From Planktothricoides sp. SR001 (GTDB lineage Bacteria > Cyanobacteriota > Cyanobacteriia > Cyanobacteriales > Laspinemataceae), in NCBI RefSeq assembly GCF_001276715.1, contig NZ_LIUQ01000001.1:118829-182828 (forward strand): DNA of 64,000 nt. The letters are read 5' to 3'. Below the pieces are notes generated by a model. That model made no database searches and was not told the origin of the DNA. It saw only the letters and a list, made by a program, of their open reading frames with translations. The position numbers and the translations under genes are program-made. This document shows, piece by piece, positions 43,830 through 52,397 of the stretch. Each line of letters opens with the position of its first letter. Position 1 is the stretch's first letter.

Positions 43830-44321
43830 ATGAACTCCATACAAGTCTCCCGAACTCATTTAAAATCAGCAACCAGGGATCGTAGTCGTCACAACGCCTC
43901 AGTCCGACGCCAACCTACCCCCAAGCGGAAACTCAGCGCTAATCCCAATCGAGCGATCGCCGTTGAAACCAGTGTGAAATTAGTGGTTAATCTGGCAATA
44001 TCTGTGGTGGCAATTTCTACCTTGGCGCAGTTGATTCCTTCTTGCAAAGAACAACAACAAAAGCTGCAAGAGATTACCCAAGAAGTCCAACGCACTGAAG
44101 CGCGTGTGCAGCGCTTACGCTCCGAGTTTAGTCACAACTTCGACCCACAGCAGACGCAAAAGATTATGCAGGAACAAACTGAACTGCAAGATCCACAGCA
44201 GTTGCAGATTGTTTGGCAAGATAATCATCCATCAACCAGAGAAGCACCCAAACGGCAGATTCCCAAAAAACCCGTGAATAGTCTGCCTAGCGATCCCAGG
44301 GCAACCGCTTTAGCGCCTTAA
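43830..44321 (+). CDS. Conserved cyanobacterial protein with one membrane helix and coiled coil
   Basis: The 163-residue protein has a basic N-terminus, one membrane helix (LVVNLAISVVAISTLAQLI, about residues 51-69), a coiled coil (SCKEQQQKLQEITQEVQRTEARVQ, about 71-96) and a Pro/Lys-rich tail. The topology resembles bitopic division proteins such as FtsL/FtsB, but no specific similarity was recognised, so this is only an analogy. Its stop codon overlaps that of the convergent TPR gene by 4 bases. Confidence 0.65.
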   Translation: MNSIQVSRTHLKSATRDRSRHNASVRRQPTPKRKLSANPNRAIAVETSVKLVVNLAISVVAISTLAQLIPSCKEQQQKLQEITQEVQRTEARVQRLRSEFSHNFDPQQTQKIMQEQTELQDPQQLQIVWQDNHPSTREAPKRQIPKKPVNSLPSDPRATALAP

Positions 44322-45076
44322 GCAGTCAGCGGGGCAATAATTGCTTTAAGCCAGGTGTTGACGAATTTGCCAATCCCCGAATTTAGCGACCCAAGGGCAT
44401 TTTTTTCTTGGTTGAGGTATCGGAGCGATCGCAGGTAGTCGGCGATCGCCCAATTCCAATCCCCGGCTAGGTGATGGGTCCGACCCCGTTGAGCATAAAT
44501 ATAGGCTTCTAGCTTGCCTTGGGCTAAGGCAATGTCAAAATTATCCAGGGCTTCCCGATACATTCCCAAATGACGGAATGTCACTCCTTGATTAATCAAA
44601 GCCCGAAGATGAAATGGGTTGAGGTCAAGGGCGCGATCGTAGTCCACAAGGGCATAAACCAACTCCCCTTGGTTGACATAGCAGTTAGCCCGATTATTGT
44701 AAGCAGCGGCTAAATTAGGATTCAGTTCTAAAGCGCGGTTGTAGTCAGCGATCGCCTCTTCAAGCTGACCACAGTGGAAATACATCAACCCACGATTGTT
44801 ATAGTCCATCGGAGTTCGCCCACTCAAACTAGAGTTAATCACTTGTGTCAGCAGAGAAATCGCTTGCGGGTAATTTCCCCGTTTGGCGTGATGCGCCGCT
44901 TCTTGGCGTAACATCTGCACCGTAAATTCTTTGGGTAATTTTTCACCAGATTCTTGCACTGCTTGATTCATGCTCGGACTTCTCCGGTGGGATGCCGTTG
45001 GTGGCAGCGGCATTCTCATTAAAGAAGAGCATTGGTTTTTCTGAGCTTGGCGATTGAGTTTATCAGGAGCTTTCAT
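44318..45076 (-). CDS. TPR repeat protein
   Basis: A 252-residue protein with about five tetratricopeptide repeats between residues 50 and 225, for example YNNRGLMYFHCGQLEEAIADYNRALELNP and AYNNRANCYVNQGELVYALVDYDRALDLNP-type units. TPRs make protein-protein contacts. A start at MNQAVQESGEKLP, 35 residues in, is a good alternative, as the extra N-terminal part looks unstructured. The gene is convergent with the coiled-coil protein gene. Its partner is not apparent. Confidence 0.8.
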   Translation of the reverse strand: MKAPDKLNRQAQKNQCSSLMRMPLPPTASHRRSPSMNQAVQESGEKLPKEFTVQMLRQEAAHHAKRGNYPQAISLLTQVINSSLSGRTPMDYNNRGLMYFHCGQLEEAIADYNRALELNPNLAAAYNNRANCYVNQGELVYALVDYDRALDLNPFHLRALINQGVTFRHLGMYREALDNFDIALAQGKLEAYIYAQRGRTHHLAGDWNWAIADYLRSLRYLNQEKNALGSLNSGIGKFVNTWLKAIIAPLTA

Positions 45077-45653
45077 AATTTTTTTTTGAATGATTTACTA
45101 GAATCAGCTTATAAACTTCCGTTGCGTGATGGAGTAGTGGTTGTGTCACTTTTATAACCGGATCATGCCCCTGATTCAAATCAGTACACAACAAAACACA
45201 TTAGGTAACAATTTGGATCATTAATGGATCATATTAAGGATGATATTTAATAGCCTATTTAGGCATTGATTTAGTAATCATAAGGCACTCGATTCGGGAC
45301 TCCACTCAAGAGGTTAGTTTTTTTTAGTATAAATAGATAATATCCTATTTTATACCTAGTTTAAATTAAGAAAATATTTATTTTTGATAAGTACATTGCC
45401 CTGATTTGGCGGCTTAAAAGCAAATAAAAACAGTTAGTAATGAGTGAGATCCGCTGTTTAGGGGTTTAGCCGGGAAAGAGGGATCCTTAAATTTCCTTAA
45501 GCCCACTGCATACCTGGTAATGCAAAATTGGTCATGGCTGGTAATGCAGAATACATAATTTCAGTATGCGATTGCTCATTGGGGGAATTTCCCCAGAAAA
45601 GGAAAACAAGGGACAAAATTCTCCCTCCCTTAAAAATTGTAAATTTTTCTTGA
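45077..45653. other. 577-base intergenic region without a gene
   Basis: AT-rich. Bases 45121-45193 look faintly like a decayed tRNA (acceptor-like ends, TTCAAAT loop) but do not fold properly. A TGGTAATGCA direct repeat occurs at about 45515 and 45540, and GGGGGAATTTCCCC at about 45580-45594 is a perfect small palindrome. It probably holds the TPR gene promoter and the regulator gene 3' end. Confidence 0.45.
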
Positions 45654-46373
45654 TTAAGCGTTGGTCGCCGTGGATAAACCAAAGCGATATCCCTTGCCAT
45701 AAACCGTATGAATTAATGAAGCTTCATCATTGGTTTCAATTTTGCGACGGAGTAATCGAATTTGGGCAGCTAATACATTACTGCTAGGTTTGGTGGTGCT
45801 GCCCCACAAATGTTGATGGATAGCTTCGTGGGTGAGTAATTGATTGGGGTTGGTCATTAAATATTCTAGTAGTTGGCTTTCTTTTTCTGAAAGCGCGATC
45901 GCCCGTTTTCCCCGATAAGCAATCTGATTGTCACAATCTAGTTCTAAATCTTCCACCCGCAACCGGCGAGGGTGACTTTCATTCGGAGGGGAAACAATGC
46001 TAGACTCTTGACTGGGCGATCGCCTGACTCGTGCCCGTACCCTCGCTAACAATTCCCGTAACTCAAACGGTTTGACCAAATAATCATCAGCCCCCGCATC
46101 CAGTCCTTGCACCCGGTCGTCCAAAGTATCTTTAGCGGTCAGAAATAATACCGGCGTCAAATCTCCATTGCGTCGCAGTTGCTGGCAAATTTCCAACCCA
46201 GACCGATGGGGCAACATCCAATCCAGAATCAACAAATCATAGCCCCCCGTTGACGCCAACTGCGTGCCCGTCGCCCCATCATAAGCCACATCCACCTGAT
46301 ATCCTTCCCGTGTCAGAACGCGACTCAGGGGGTCAATTAATTCCACTTCATCATCAACCAAAAGAATTCGCAT
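45654..46373 (-). CDS. OmpR/PhoB-family response regulator
   Basis: The 239-residue protein has a receiver domain (residues 1-120) with acidic pocket DDE near position 7-9, the phosphorylated Asp in LILDWMLPHRSG, Thr in LFLTAKD and Lys in DYLVKPFELRELL. The C-terminal winged helix (about 135-232) contains LSEKESQLLEYLM and GKGYRFGL. It resembles cyanobacterial RppA-like regulators. No histidine kinase gene is adjacent; the closest signalling piece is the PAS pseudogene 3 kb away. Confidence 0.9.
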   Translation of the reverse strand: MRILLVDDEVELIDPLSRVLTREGYQVDVAYDGATGTQLASTGGYDLLILDWMLPHRSGLEICQQLRRNGDLTPVLFLTAKDTLDDRVQGLDAGADDYLVKPFELRELLARVRARVRRSPSQESSIVSPPNESHPRRLRVEDLELDCDNQIAYRGKRAIALSEKESQLLEYLMTNPNQLLTHEAIHQHLWGSTTKPSSNVLAAQIRLLRRKIETNDEASLIHTVYGKGYRFGLSTATNA

Positions 46374-46546
46374 AGATTCAATCTCCTACATGGTTATATG
46401 TTATTTGTTGATCGTTATTTGTTGATCGTTATTCGTGATTCGCTATTTACGTCAAACAACCACCAACCAATAACCAACAACCAATAACCCCCCAACCCCC
46501 CTCAAAGGGGGGCAACAACCAACAACCACCAACCATCAATTAATTT
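46374..46546. repeat. TTATTTGTTGATCG and AACCAACAACC repeats upstream of hisG
   Basis: Two TTATTTGTTGATCG units (46400-46428) are followed by AACCACCAACCAATAACC-type units, into which a CCCCCCTCAAAGGGGGG hairpin (about 46494-46510) appears inserted. It is the shared upstream region of the divergent regulator and hisG genes. Confidence 0.75.
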
Positions 46547-47191
46547 ATGCTTACCGTTGCACTTCCTAAAGGTTCTCTGTTACGCGATAGCATTCGGATG
46601 CTCAAATCAGTGGGTTTAGATTTTAGTGCTTTTCTCGACTCCGGCAACCGGCAACTAATGATTACCGATCCCACCGGAACCGCGAAAGCTTTGCTAGTTC
46701 GTACCCATGATGTACCCGTCTATGTAGAATATGGCCAAGCCCAATTAGGAATTGTCGGCTATGATGTGCTGCGAGAGAAAAGCCCCAAAGTGGCGCATTT
46801 GATCGATTTGGGATTTGGCACTTGTCGTCTATCCGTCGCCGTGAAAGAATCCAGCCCTTATCGCCGGTCTTTAGAACTGCCAGCGAATAGTCGGGTGGCT
46901 TCTAAGTTTGTTCACTGTGCGCGGGAATATTTTCACCGTCTCGATTTGCCCGTGGAGATTATCCCTTTGTATGGTTCAGTGGAACTCGGCCCGATTACTG
47001 GAATGTCAGAGGCGATCGTGGATTTGGTGTCTACGGGGCGGACGTTACAAGAAAATGGATTAATTGAAATCGAGGTATTGTTTCAAAGTAGCGCCAGATT
47101 GATTGCCCATCCTCTGAGTTATCGGATTAATACTGGAGGGATGAATGATTTAGTTACCAAATTACGGGAGATGACCTTAGCAGCAGTATAA
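46547..47191 (+). CDS. hisG: ATP phosphoribosyltransferase, short form (HisG)
   Basis: The 214-residue protein is the short His[20 protein letters not shown] at the start, [16 protein letters not shown], and the PRPP loop [18 protein letters not shown]. It lacks the C-terminal regulatory domain, so it needs a HisZ partner encoded elsewhere to act. It makes the first step of histidine synthesis. An ABC exporter gene follows on the same strand after 203 bases. Confidence 0.96.
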   Translation: MLTVALPKGSLLRDSIRMLKSVGLDFSAFLDSGNRQLMITDPTGTAKALLVRTHDVPVYVEYGQAQLGIVGYDVLREKSPKVAHLIDLGFGTCRLSVAVKESSPYRRSLELPANSRVASKFVHCAREYFHRLDLPVEIIPLYGSVELGPITGMSEAIVDLVSTGRTLQENGLIEIEVLFQSSARLIAHPLSYRINTGGMNDLVTKLREMTLAAV

Positions 47192-47394
47192 TTTTATCCT
47201 ATTGTCAGCGGTCTGGGGTCAGCAGTTAGCAAGCTGCTGTTACCCGATCGCTGATAGAAGTTATCCCCAGAATTGATCGGCAGCATTTCTTAAATTCCAC
47301 CGGGCTTTTCCCGTTAGTGTATAATCCATTAAGTTTTGTTAAGCTACTAAGATAACCTAACTTATTGGGCAAAAAATTACCCTTAATCTAAGAA

Positions 47395-49248
47395 ATGACG
47401 ATTTATTCACCGCCAAAATCCAGTCAAACACATCAGCGCCAACGAGAAACGGACTGGCGTTTATTCTTGCGTTTGTTGCCTTATGCTCAACGCAGTGGGC
47501 GAATTCTGCTGATTTCGATGTTCTTATTAATTCCATTGTCCATAGCCGGTGCCATTCAGCCTGTGATCATCGGTCAGGCGATTTCATTGATTCAAAATGA
47601 ACCCAATACCTTTAGCTTTCTGAAAAATTTGAGCTTAAGCCAGGGGTTAAATTTATTAGCCTTGTTACTAGGGGCGACGATTTTTTTGCGGTTATCTTTG
47701 CAATTTGTGCAATTATATTTAGTCCAAGAAGTAGGCCAAAGAATTACGGCGGATATTAGAAATGATTTATTTGTTCATGTGACCTCTTTGGCGACCAGAT
47801 TTTTCGATCGAACTCCGGTGGGCAAACTGATTACTCGTTTAACCAGTGATGTGGAAGCTTTAGGAGAGGTTTTTTCTAACGGGGCGATCGGCATTGTCAC
47901 CGATTTATTTTCGATGGCCGTGATTATTATTATCATGTTTGCCCGACAATGGCAATTAGCCCTGATGTTGTTGATGATGTTGTTGCCGGTTACGGCTTTG
48001 GTGATTTATTTTCAACAGCAATACCGTAAAGCGAACTATATCGCCAGAGAAGAACTGTCTAATCTGAATGCGAAACTGCAAGAAAATATTATTGGCATTG
48101 GGGTTGTGCAGATATTTCGCCGAGAATTTTTTAATGCTGATTTGTTTAGAAAGAATAATCAAGAGTATATAGATGAGATGGATAAAACCATCTTTTATGA
48201 TGCCGCAGTATCGGCAACTTTGGAATGGATTGCCTTAGTCGCGATCGCCGGGGTTTTATGGCTCGGCAGTCTGTTAGTCATGGATAAAACTTTGGCTTTT
48301 GGTCAACTCTCAGAATTCATCCTATTTAGTCAGCGTCTATTTGAACCATTACGGCAGTTTGCGGATAAATTCACCGCCATTCAAGCGGGACTGACCTCCA
48401 TTGAACGAGTCACGGATATTTTCAATGAACCCATTGAAATTGGCGACCCAGAAATATCCGCCGGTCAACATCTATTAGCCAAAAATCAAGATAAAAATTC
48501 AGCGGATCAAGCACACCTGGGAGAAATTTGCTTTGAGAATGTTTGGTTTGGGTATAAGCCCGATGAATATGCGATCAAAAATATCAGCTTTACCATCAAA
48601 CCGGGGGAAAAAATTGCTTTAGTCGGGCCGACTGGTTCCGGGAAAAGTTCAATTATCCGACTATTATGTCGTCTCTATGAAATTAGCCAAGGTCGCATCC
48701 TGGTTGATGGCATTGATATTAGAGATTTAAAACAAGCTGAATTACGTCAGCACGTGGGGGTGATTCTTCAAGATGGCTTTATCTTTGCCGGGGATGTGAA
48801 AAGTAATATTACCCTGGGAGAAGAGTATGCGATCGAGGCGGTTCGTCAAGCGGCGGAAGATACTAATGTGGCTAGTTTTATTGAAAATTTGCCCCAGAGT
48901 TATGATACAGAACTTCGGGAACGAGGCACAAATCTTTCTGGCGGTCAAAAGCAGCTTTTAGCCTTTGCGCGTTCAGCTATTCGCAATCCGAAAATTCTGG
49001 TGTTAGATGAAGCTACCGCGAATTTAGATGTAAAGACGGAAGCGTTAATTCAAGAAGCCCTGGATAAGCTGTTAAAAAATCGCACGGCGATTATTATTGC
49101 TCACCGACTTTCCACGATTAAGAATGTGGATCGGATTTTGGTACTCAAGCGGGGTGAATTGGTGGAGTCAGGCACCCATGAAGAATTGATGAGTCTCGAT
49201 GGACTTTATGCCAGTTTGTACAATTTACAGTTTTTGGGATTAACTTAA
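47395..49248 (+). CDS. ABC exporter, fused membrane and ATPase domains
   Basis: A 617-residue half-transporter. Six membrane helices in residues about 25-340 include the exporter loop RFFDRTPVGKLITRLTSDVEALGEVF. The ATPase domain has Walker A VGPTGSGKSS (about 415-424), Q-loop ILQDGFIFAG, signature LSGGQKQ, Walker B KILVLDEATANLD and the switch His in IIIAHRLST. It would work as a homo- or heterodimer, exporting drugs, lipids or peptides; the substrate cannot be told. The gene starts 203 bases after hisG. Confidence 0.93.
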   Translation: MTIYSPPKSSQTHQRQRETDWRLFLRLLPYAQRSGRILLISMFLLIPLSIAGAIQPVIIGQAISLIQNEPNTFSFLKNLSLSQGLNLLALLLGATIFLRLSLQFVQLYLVQEVGQRITADIRNDLFVHVTSLATRFFDRTPVGKLITRLTSDVEALGEVFSNGAIGIVTDLFSMAVIIIIMFARQWQLALMLLMMLLPVTALVIYFQQQYRKANYIAREELSNLNAKLQENIIGIGVVQIFRREFFNADLFRKNNQEYIDEMDKTIFYDAAVSATLEWIALVAIAGVLWLGSLLVMDKTLAFGQLSEFILFSQRLFEPLRQFADKFTAIQAGLTSIERVTDIFNEPIEIGDPEISAGQHLLAKNQDKNSADQAHLGEICFENVWFGYKPDEYAIKNISFTIKPGEKIALVGPTGSGKSSIIRLLCRLYEISQGRILVDGIDIRDLKQAELRQHVGVILQDGFIFAGDVKSNITLGEEYAIEAVRQAAEDTNVASFIENLPQSYDTELRERGTNLSGGQKQLLAFARSAIRNPKILVLDEATANLDVKTEALIQEALDKLLKNRTAIIIAHRLSTIKNVDRILVLKRGELVESGTHEELMSLDGLYASLYNLQFLGLT

Positions 49249-49257
49249 TCATCTTAG

Positions 49258-49282
49258 TAGGGTGGGCAATTTGCCCACCCTA
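49258..49282. terminator. GGTGGGCAA hairpin after the ABC exporter gene
   Basis: TAGGGTGGGCAA (49258-49269) and TTGCCCACCCTA (49271-49282) make a perfect 12-base stem 10 bases after the exporter stop. It belongs to the dispersed GGTGGGCAA repeat family seen at 821-962 and 37.6-38.5 kb. Confidence 0.75.
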
Positions 49283-49292
49283 AGTCTATTAA

Positions 49293-49950
49293 TTAATTTT
49301 TGGTTAAAAAAGTCGCTTTCCAGGATAGCAATTTGTACGATCCATCACCAGTCAGATAGCGATTGACAAAGGAAATGGGCTTGCCAGCAAAGGCATTCTG
49401 TTCCGTGGAATTGAGCAATTTCTCTAATTTTTCTTGGGTGGTTAGGCGATCCCATGGATGAACTGCCTCAATAAATAAACCTCCAATTGAGTTTGGGGTA
49501 TTACTATATACCAATTGCCCCCATTTATCGATCGCCACCACAAAAATTGGGCAAATTTATTTTTCCAGGCGCGATGCTCTCAATTTTTGTTACCCAATGT
49601 TCTGTGAAACTACGGATTTTTTTTCCTCGGTAATGTCTCTGGCAAAAGCATAAATTAACTCGTTTTATTCGGGGAATAGATGCCAAGATAACCACCGATA
49701 ATATCCATTATTATGACCATAGCGAGTTTCTCAGGTGATTTTGGAGTTGATTTGATTTTCTTGCAACTTGGCTAAAATTGCCGATCGCTCATCTTTATGG
49801 ATTAAGTAACTCCAAGGTTGCCCGGCTAATTCTTTTTCCTTACAGCCCAAAATATTGTGCCAAGCTTGATTGATTGTTTGTAAACTTACGTCAGGATTAA
49901 TTACACAAAATAAATAGTTTATTTTTTCAATTTTTTTTATCTTAAGTTTT
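49293..49950 (-). pseudogene. PAS-domain signalling protein fragment with four in-frame stops
   Basis: One continuous minus-strand frame reads KIEKINYLFCVINPDVSLQT, LAGQPWSYLIHKDERSAIL, stop, ETRYGHNNGYYRWLSWHLFPE, stop, NELIYAFARDITEEKK, QNIG, stop, QKLRASRLEK, stop, ICPIFVVAIDKWGQLVYSN and so on to WKATFLTKN. Two PAS domains are recognisable (the H-x-D-D/E...G-x-Y-R-W-L pattern). Four stops without any frameshift in about 220 codons show a relic whose kinase or cyclase output has been lost. The final 82 residues are open but unlikely to be functional. Confidence 0.85.
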
Positions 49951-50159
49951 TTGGGAGGTAAAAGGGAGATTCTTGGGTGTTAAAATACTGTAAATCATCA
50001 ATTACTCTGAAAATTAGTTAATTTTTTGTAAAAATATATTCAGTTCACATCAATCGGTCTCTGGCAGCTATAATTCTGACAAATTCAGAGACTCATTCAT
50101 ATTTTTTATCAGGTAAACCAGCGATAAAAAAATATTTTCGTAACCCCTAATAATGTATA

Positions 50160-50328
50160 GCGTATAGCGGTTATTATCAGGATTACAGAGGTTTTATAGA
50201 TTCTAGCGGGCGCGGTTCGGGACAGGTTTTTTTGTACTTACAGGACTTAGGCATTATTTAATATCAATCAATCTAGGGTTGATAAAGCGAATCAACCCTA
50301 CAGATTTAGGGTTTATGCATAAGTCCTG
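50160..50328. mobile_element. Two abutting small repeat elements, one MITE-like (50241-50328)
   Basis: 50160-50240 repeats the AGCGGTTATT...GATTACAGAGGTTTT...TTTTTTTGTACTT sequence of 39.2 kb. Next to it, CAGGACTTAGGCAT (50241-50254) and ATGCATAAGTCCTG (50315-50328) are near-perfect terminal inverted repeats of an 88-base element with an inner AGGGTTGAT...AATCAACCCT dyad. No transposase gene. The region 49951-50666 has no coding sequence. Confidence 0.75.
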
Positions 50329-50546
50329 ACTTAATAACTCTGACAAGTGCTATATTTTCTATACGGAGATGGGAACACACCGGGTTTTTAGCTAAAAAAA
50401 TCCGGTTGTTTAACTGAATTCTATTATCTCTCTATTCTAGATTTTTTTTATATTATTGATAAGGAGTAAAATACGGATTTCTGTTGCGTATGGTAGATCC
50501 ATATTTTCCTCTAAGTAGGCTTGTGTAAATCTACAAACCACCTATT

Positions 50547-50655
50547 AGACAAGAAAGCTTTCATAACGTATCGATCCCCCCAACCGATGGCGGATCGACC
50601 GCCATCGGCTTTGCACGAATTTTGCCAGAATTGTCTGTTAGACAAGAAAGCTTTC
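50547..50655. repeat. 18-base direct repeats around a GATGGCGG palindrome
   Basis: TTAGACAAGAAAGCTTTC occurs at about 50547-50564 and again at 50638-50655. Between them CCGATGGCGGATCGACCGCC and ATCGG form a hairpin. The second copy ends 12 bases before the stop of the WD40 gene. Confidence 0.85.
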
Positions 50656-50666
50656 TGGTCTATTTT

Positions 50667-52352
50667 TTAGGCGCGTTGCCAAATTTTAATCGAGCCTTCT
50701 GCCATACCAGTGGCCAAAAATTTACCATCGGGGCTGATGGCTAAGGACATGACCGCCCCGGAATCCGCAGGCAAAGAGGAGAGTAACTGCAAGGTGTCTA
50801 GGTGCCAAATTTTGACGGTGCCATCAGCACTGGCACTGGCAAAGCTTTCGCCGTCAGGGGCGATCGCCAATGCGGTGACTTCCCCAGTATGAACTGTTAG
50901 GGTATTTTGCAGGGAGGCTACGGCCACGGAAGGGTGATCGCTCAATAACTCCGCTTCATTAAGCTGCCACAGTTGAATGCTGCCATCGCCATTGCCGGAA
51001 ATCAGGGTTCGACCATTGGGGGTAATAATGAGGGACTCCACCACATCCAAGCTGCTGGACAGAATCGCAATTTCTGAATTTGTGGCCAAATTCCAGAGGA
51101 TAATATTGCCGTCACTGCTGCCGGTGGCTAGGGTTTTGCCATTGGGGTGAAGTGCCAGAGAATACACCGCTGCGGAATAATCCGTCAGGGTTTTGATTAA
51201 TTGACCTTTGCGGACATCCCAAAGTTTAATCGTTTCGTCAAAACTACAACTGATTAGGGTATGGCTATCATGGGTAAATACAGCCGATCGCACCGATCCA
51301 GAATGACCAGTTAGGGTATCGATCAAATCGCCGCTGGGTAACTCCCAAAGTTTAATAGTTTTATCCCAACTGGTACTCGCCAGGGTTGTACCGTCAGGAC
51401 TGATCGCCACCGCAAAAACGCCGCGATCGTGATAATCCAGAGTTGCTTCTATTTGCCCGGTAACTAAATTCCACAGCTTAATTTTGCTGTCAAGACTGCC
51501 GCTGACTAATTGCGTGGAAGCGGGACTAATGGCGATCGACTTTACCCAGTCTAAATGACCGGACAAGGACTGAATATATTTCCAAGTTTGCGGCATGGGG
51601 GTTGTTTCGGGGCTAAGAAATTTGGGCAACACGGGAGAATTATTCTGTTGTCTGGTCTTCGAGGCTGTCTCGTTACTTTTTTGAGGTTGATCGGGCGGCG
51701 GAATATTAGAGTCAGGAGGCTTGTGTTCTCCAGTTTTGGCGGTCTGGGTTGCTGGGGCTGCCGAGGGGGTTGCTGGGGCTGCCGAGGGGGTTGCTGGGGC
51801 TGCTCGTGAACTATCAGAAGTCATGGGACTGGGTGATTTAATCATCCGTTCGGCGATCGCCTGCTCTAATCGCTCCACTCGCCCTACTAAACCATTAGAA
51901 TTTAAATAATTAATCACACGATTAATTGATTCGAGCAAATTAGCATATTGCTCTTTTAATTCTTCGATTTGTTTCTGAATCTGCGGATCATTTTGAACGC
52001 TCGGAGTAGAATTTTCTCCAGTCGCGGTTGCTTTTTGTCTACGAGCTTGATCGAGCAACTTTTGACCCAAAGAAGAGGGCATGGCGTTCGCTCCTGGAGA
52101 AGGCGATCGCTGCTCTAGGGACAACGAGAGTTCTTCTTTGACTTGTCGCTGGATTCGATTAATACTGATGCTATTGCGTCGGACTCCCACCTCAAAGCGA
52201 GAGCGATTAATCGTATTAAAAATTAGCGAAAAACATAAAGGAACCGTGGCATAAATTGCATTCCCAGAAAAAATGGCCACAATTGAGCCGATTACTGAAC
52301 CAATTAAAGAGACATATTCTGCACTTTCCAGCCAATTACGATTATTTAACAT
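50667..52352 (-). CDS. Membrane-anchored WD40 repeat protein
   Basis: Start taken at MLNNRNWLESAEYVSL (52352). The 561-residue protein has one or two N-terminal membrane helices (about 11-47), a helical segment, a Pro/Ala-rich linker with an APATPSA tandem (about 190-215), and seven WD40 repeats (about 265-560), for example LSGHLDWVKSIAISP, SGSLDSKIKLWNL and LATGSSDGNIILWNL. Seven blades would close one beta-propeller. It probably scaffolds a complex at a membrane; partners are unknown. A 25-base gap separates it from mgtE upstream. Confidence 0.85.
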   Translation of the reverse strand: MLNNRNWLESAEYVSLIGSVIGSIVAIFSGNAIYATVPLCFSLIFNTINRSRFEVGVRRNSISINRIQRQVKEELSLSLEQRSPSPGANAMPSSLGQKLLDQARRQKATATGENSTPSVQNDPQIQKQIEELKEQYANLLESINRVINYLNSNGLVGRVERLEQAIAERMIKSPSPMTSDSSRAAPATPSAAPATPSAAPATQTAKTGEHKPPDSNIPPPDQPQKSNETASKTRQQNNSPVLPKFLSPETTPMPQTWKYIQSLSGHLDWVKSIAISPASTQLVSGSLDSKIKLWNLVTGQIEATLDYHDRGVFAVAISPDGTTLASTSWDKTIKLWELPSGDLIDTLTGHSGSVRSAVFTHDSHTLISCSFDETIKLWDVRKGQLIKTLTDYSAAVYSLALHPNGKTLATGSSDGNIILWNLATNSEIAILSSSLDVVESLIITPNGRTLISGNGDGSIQLWQLNEAELLSDHPSVAVASLQNTLTVHTGEVTALAIAPDGESFASASADGTVKIWHLDTLQLLSSLPADSGAVMSLAISPDGKFLATGMAEGSIKIWQRA

Positions 52353-52397
52353 TGAGTATCTCCAAATTCTCACATATTTTGCAGAAACAGTGAGATT

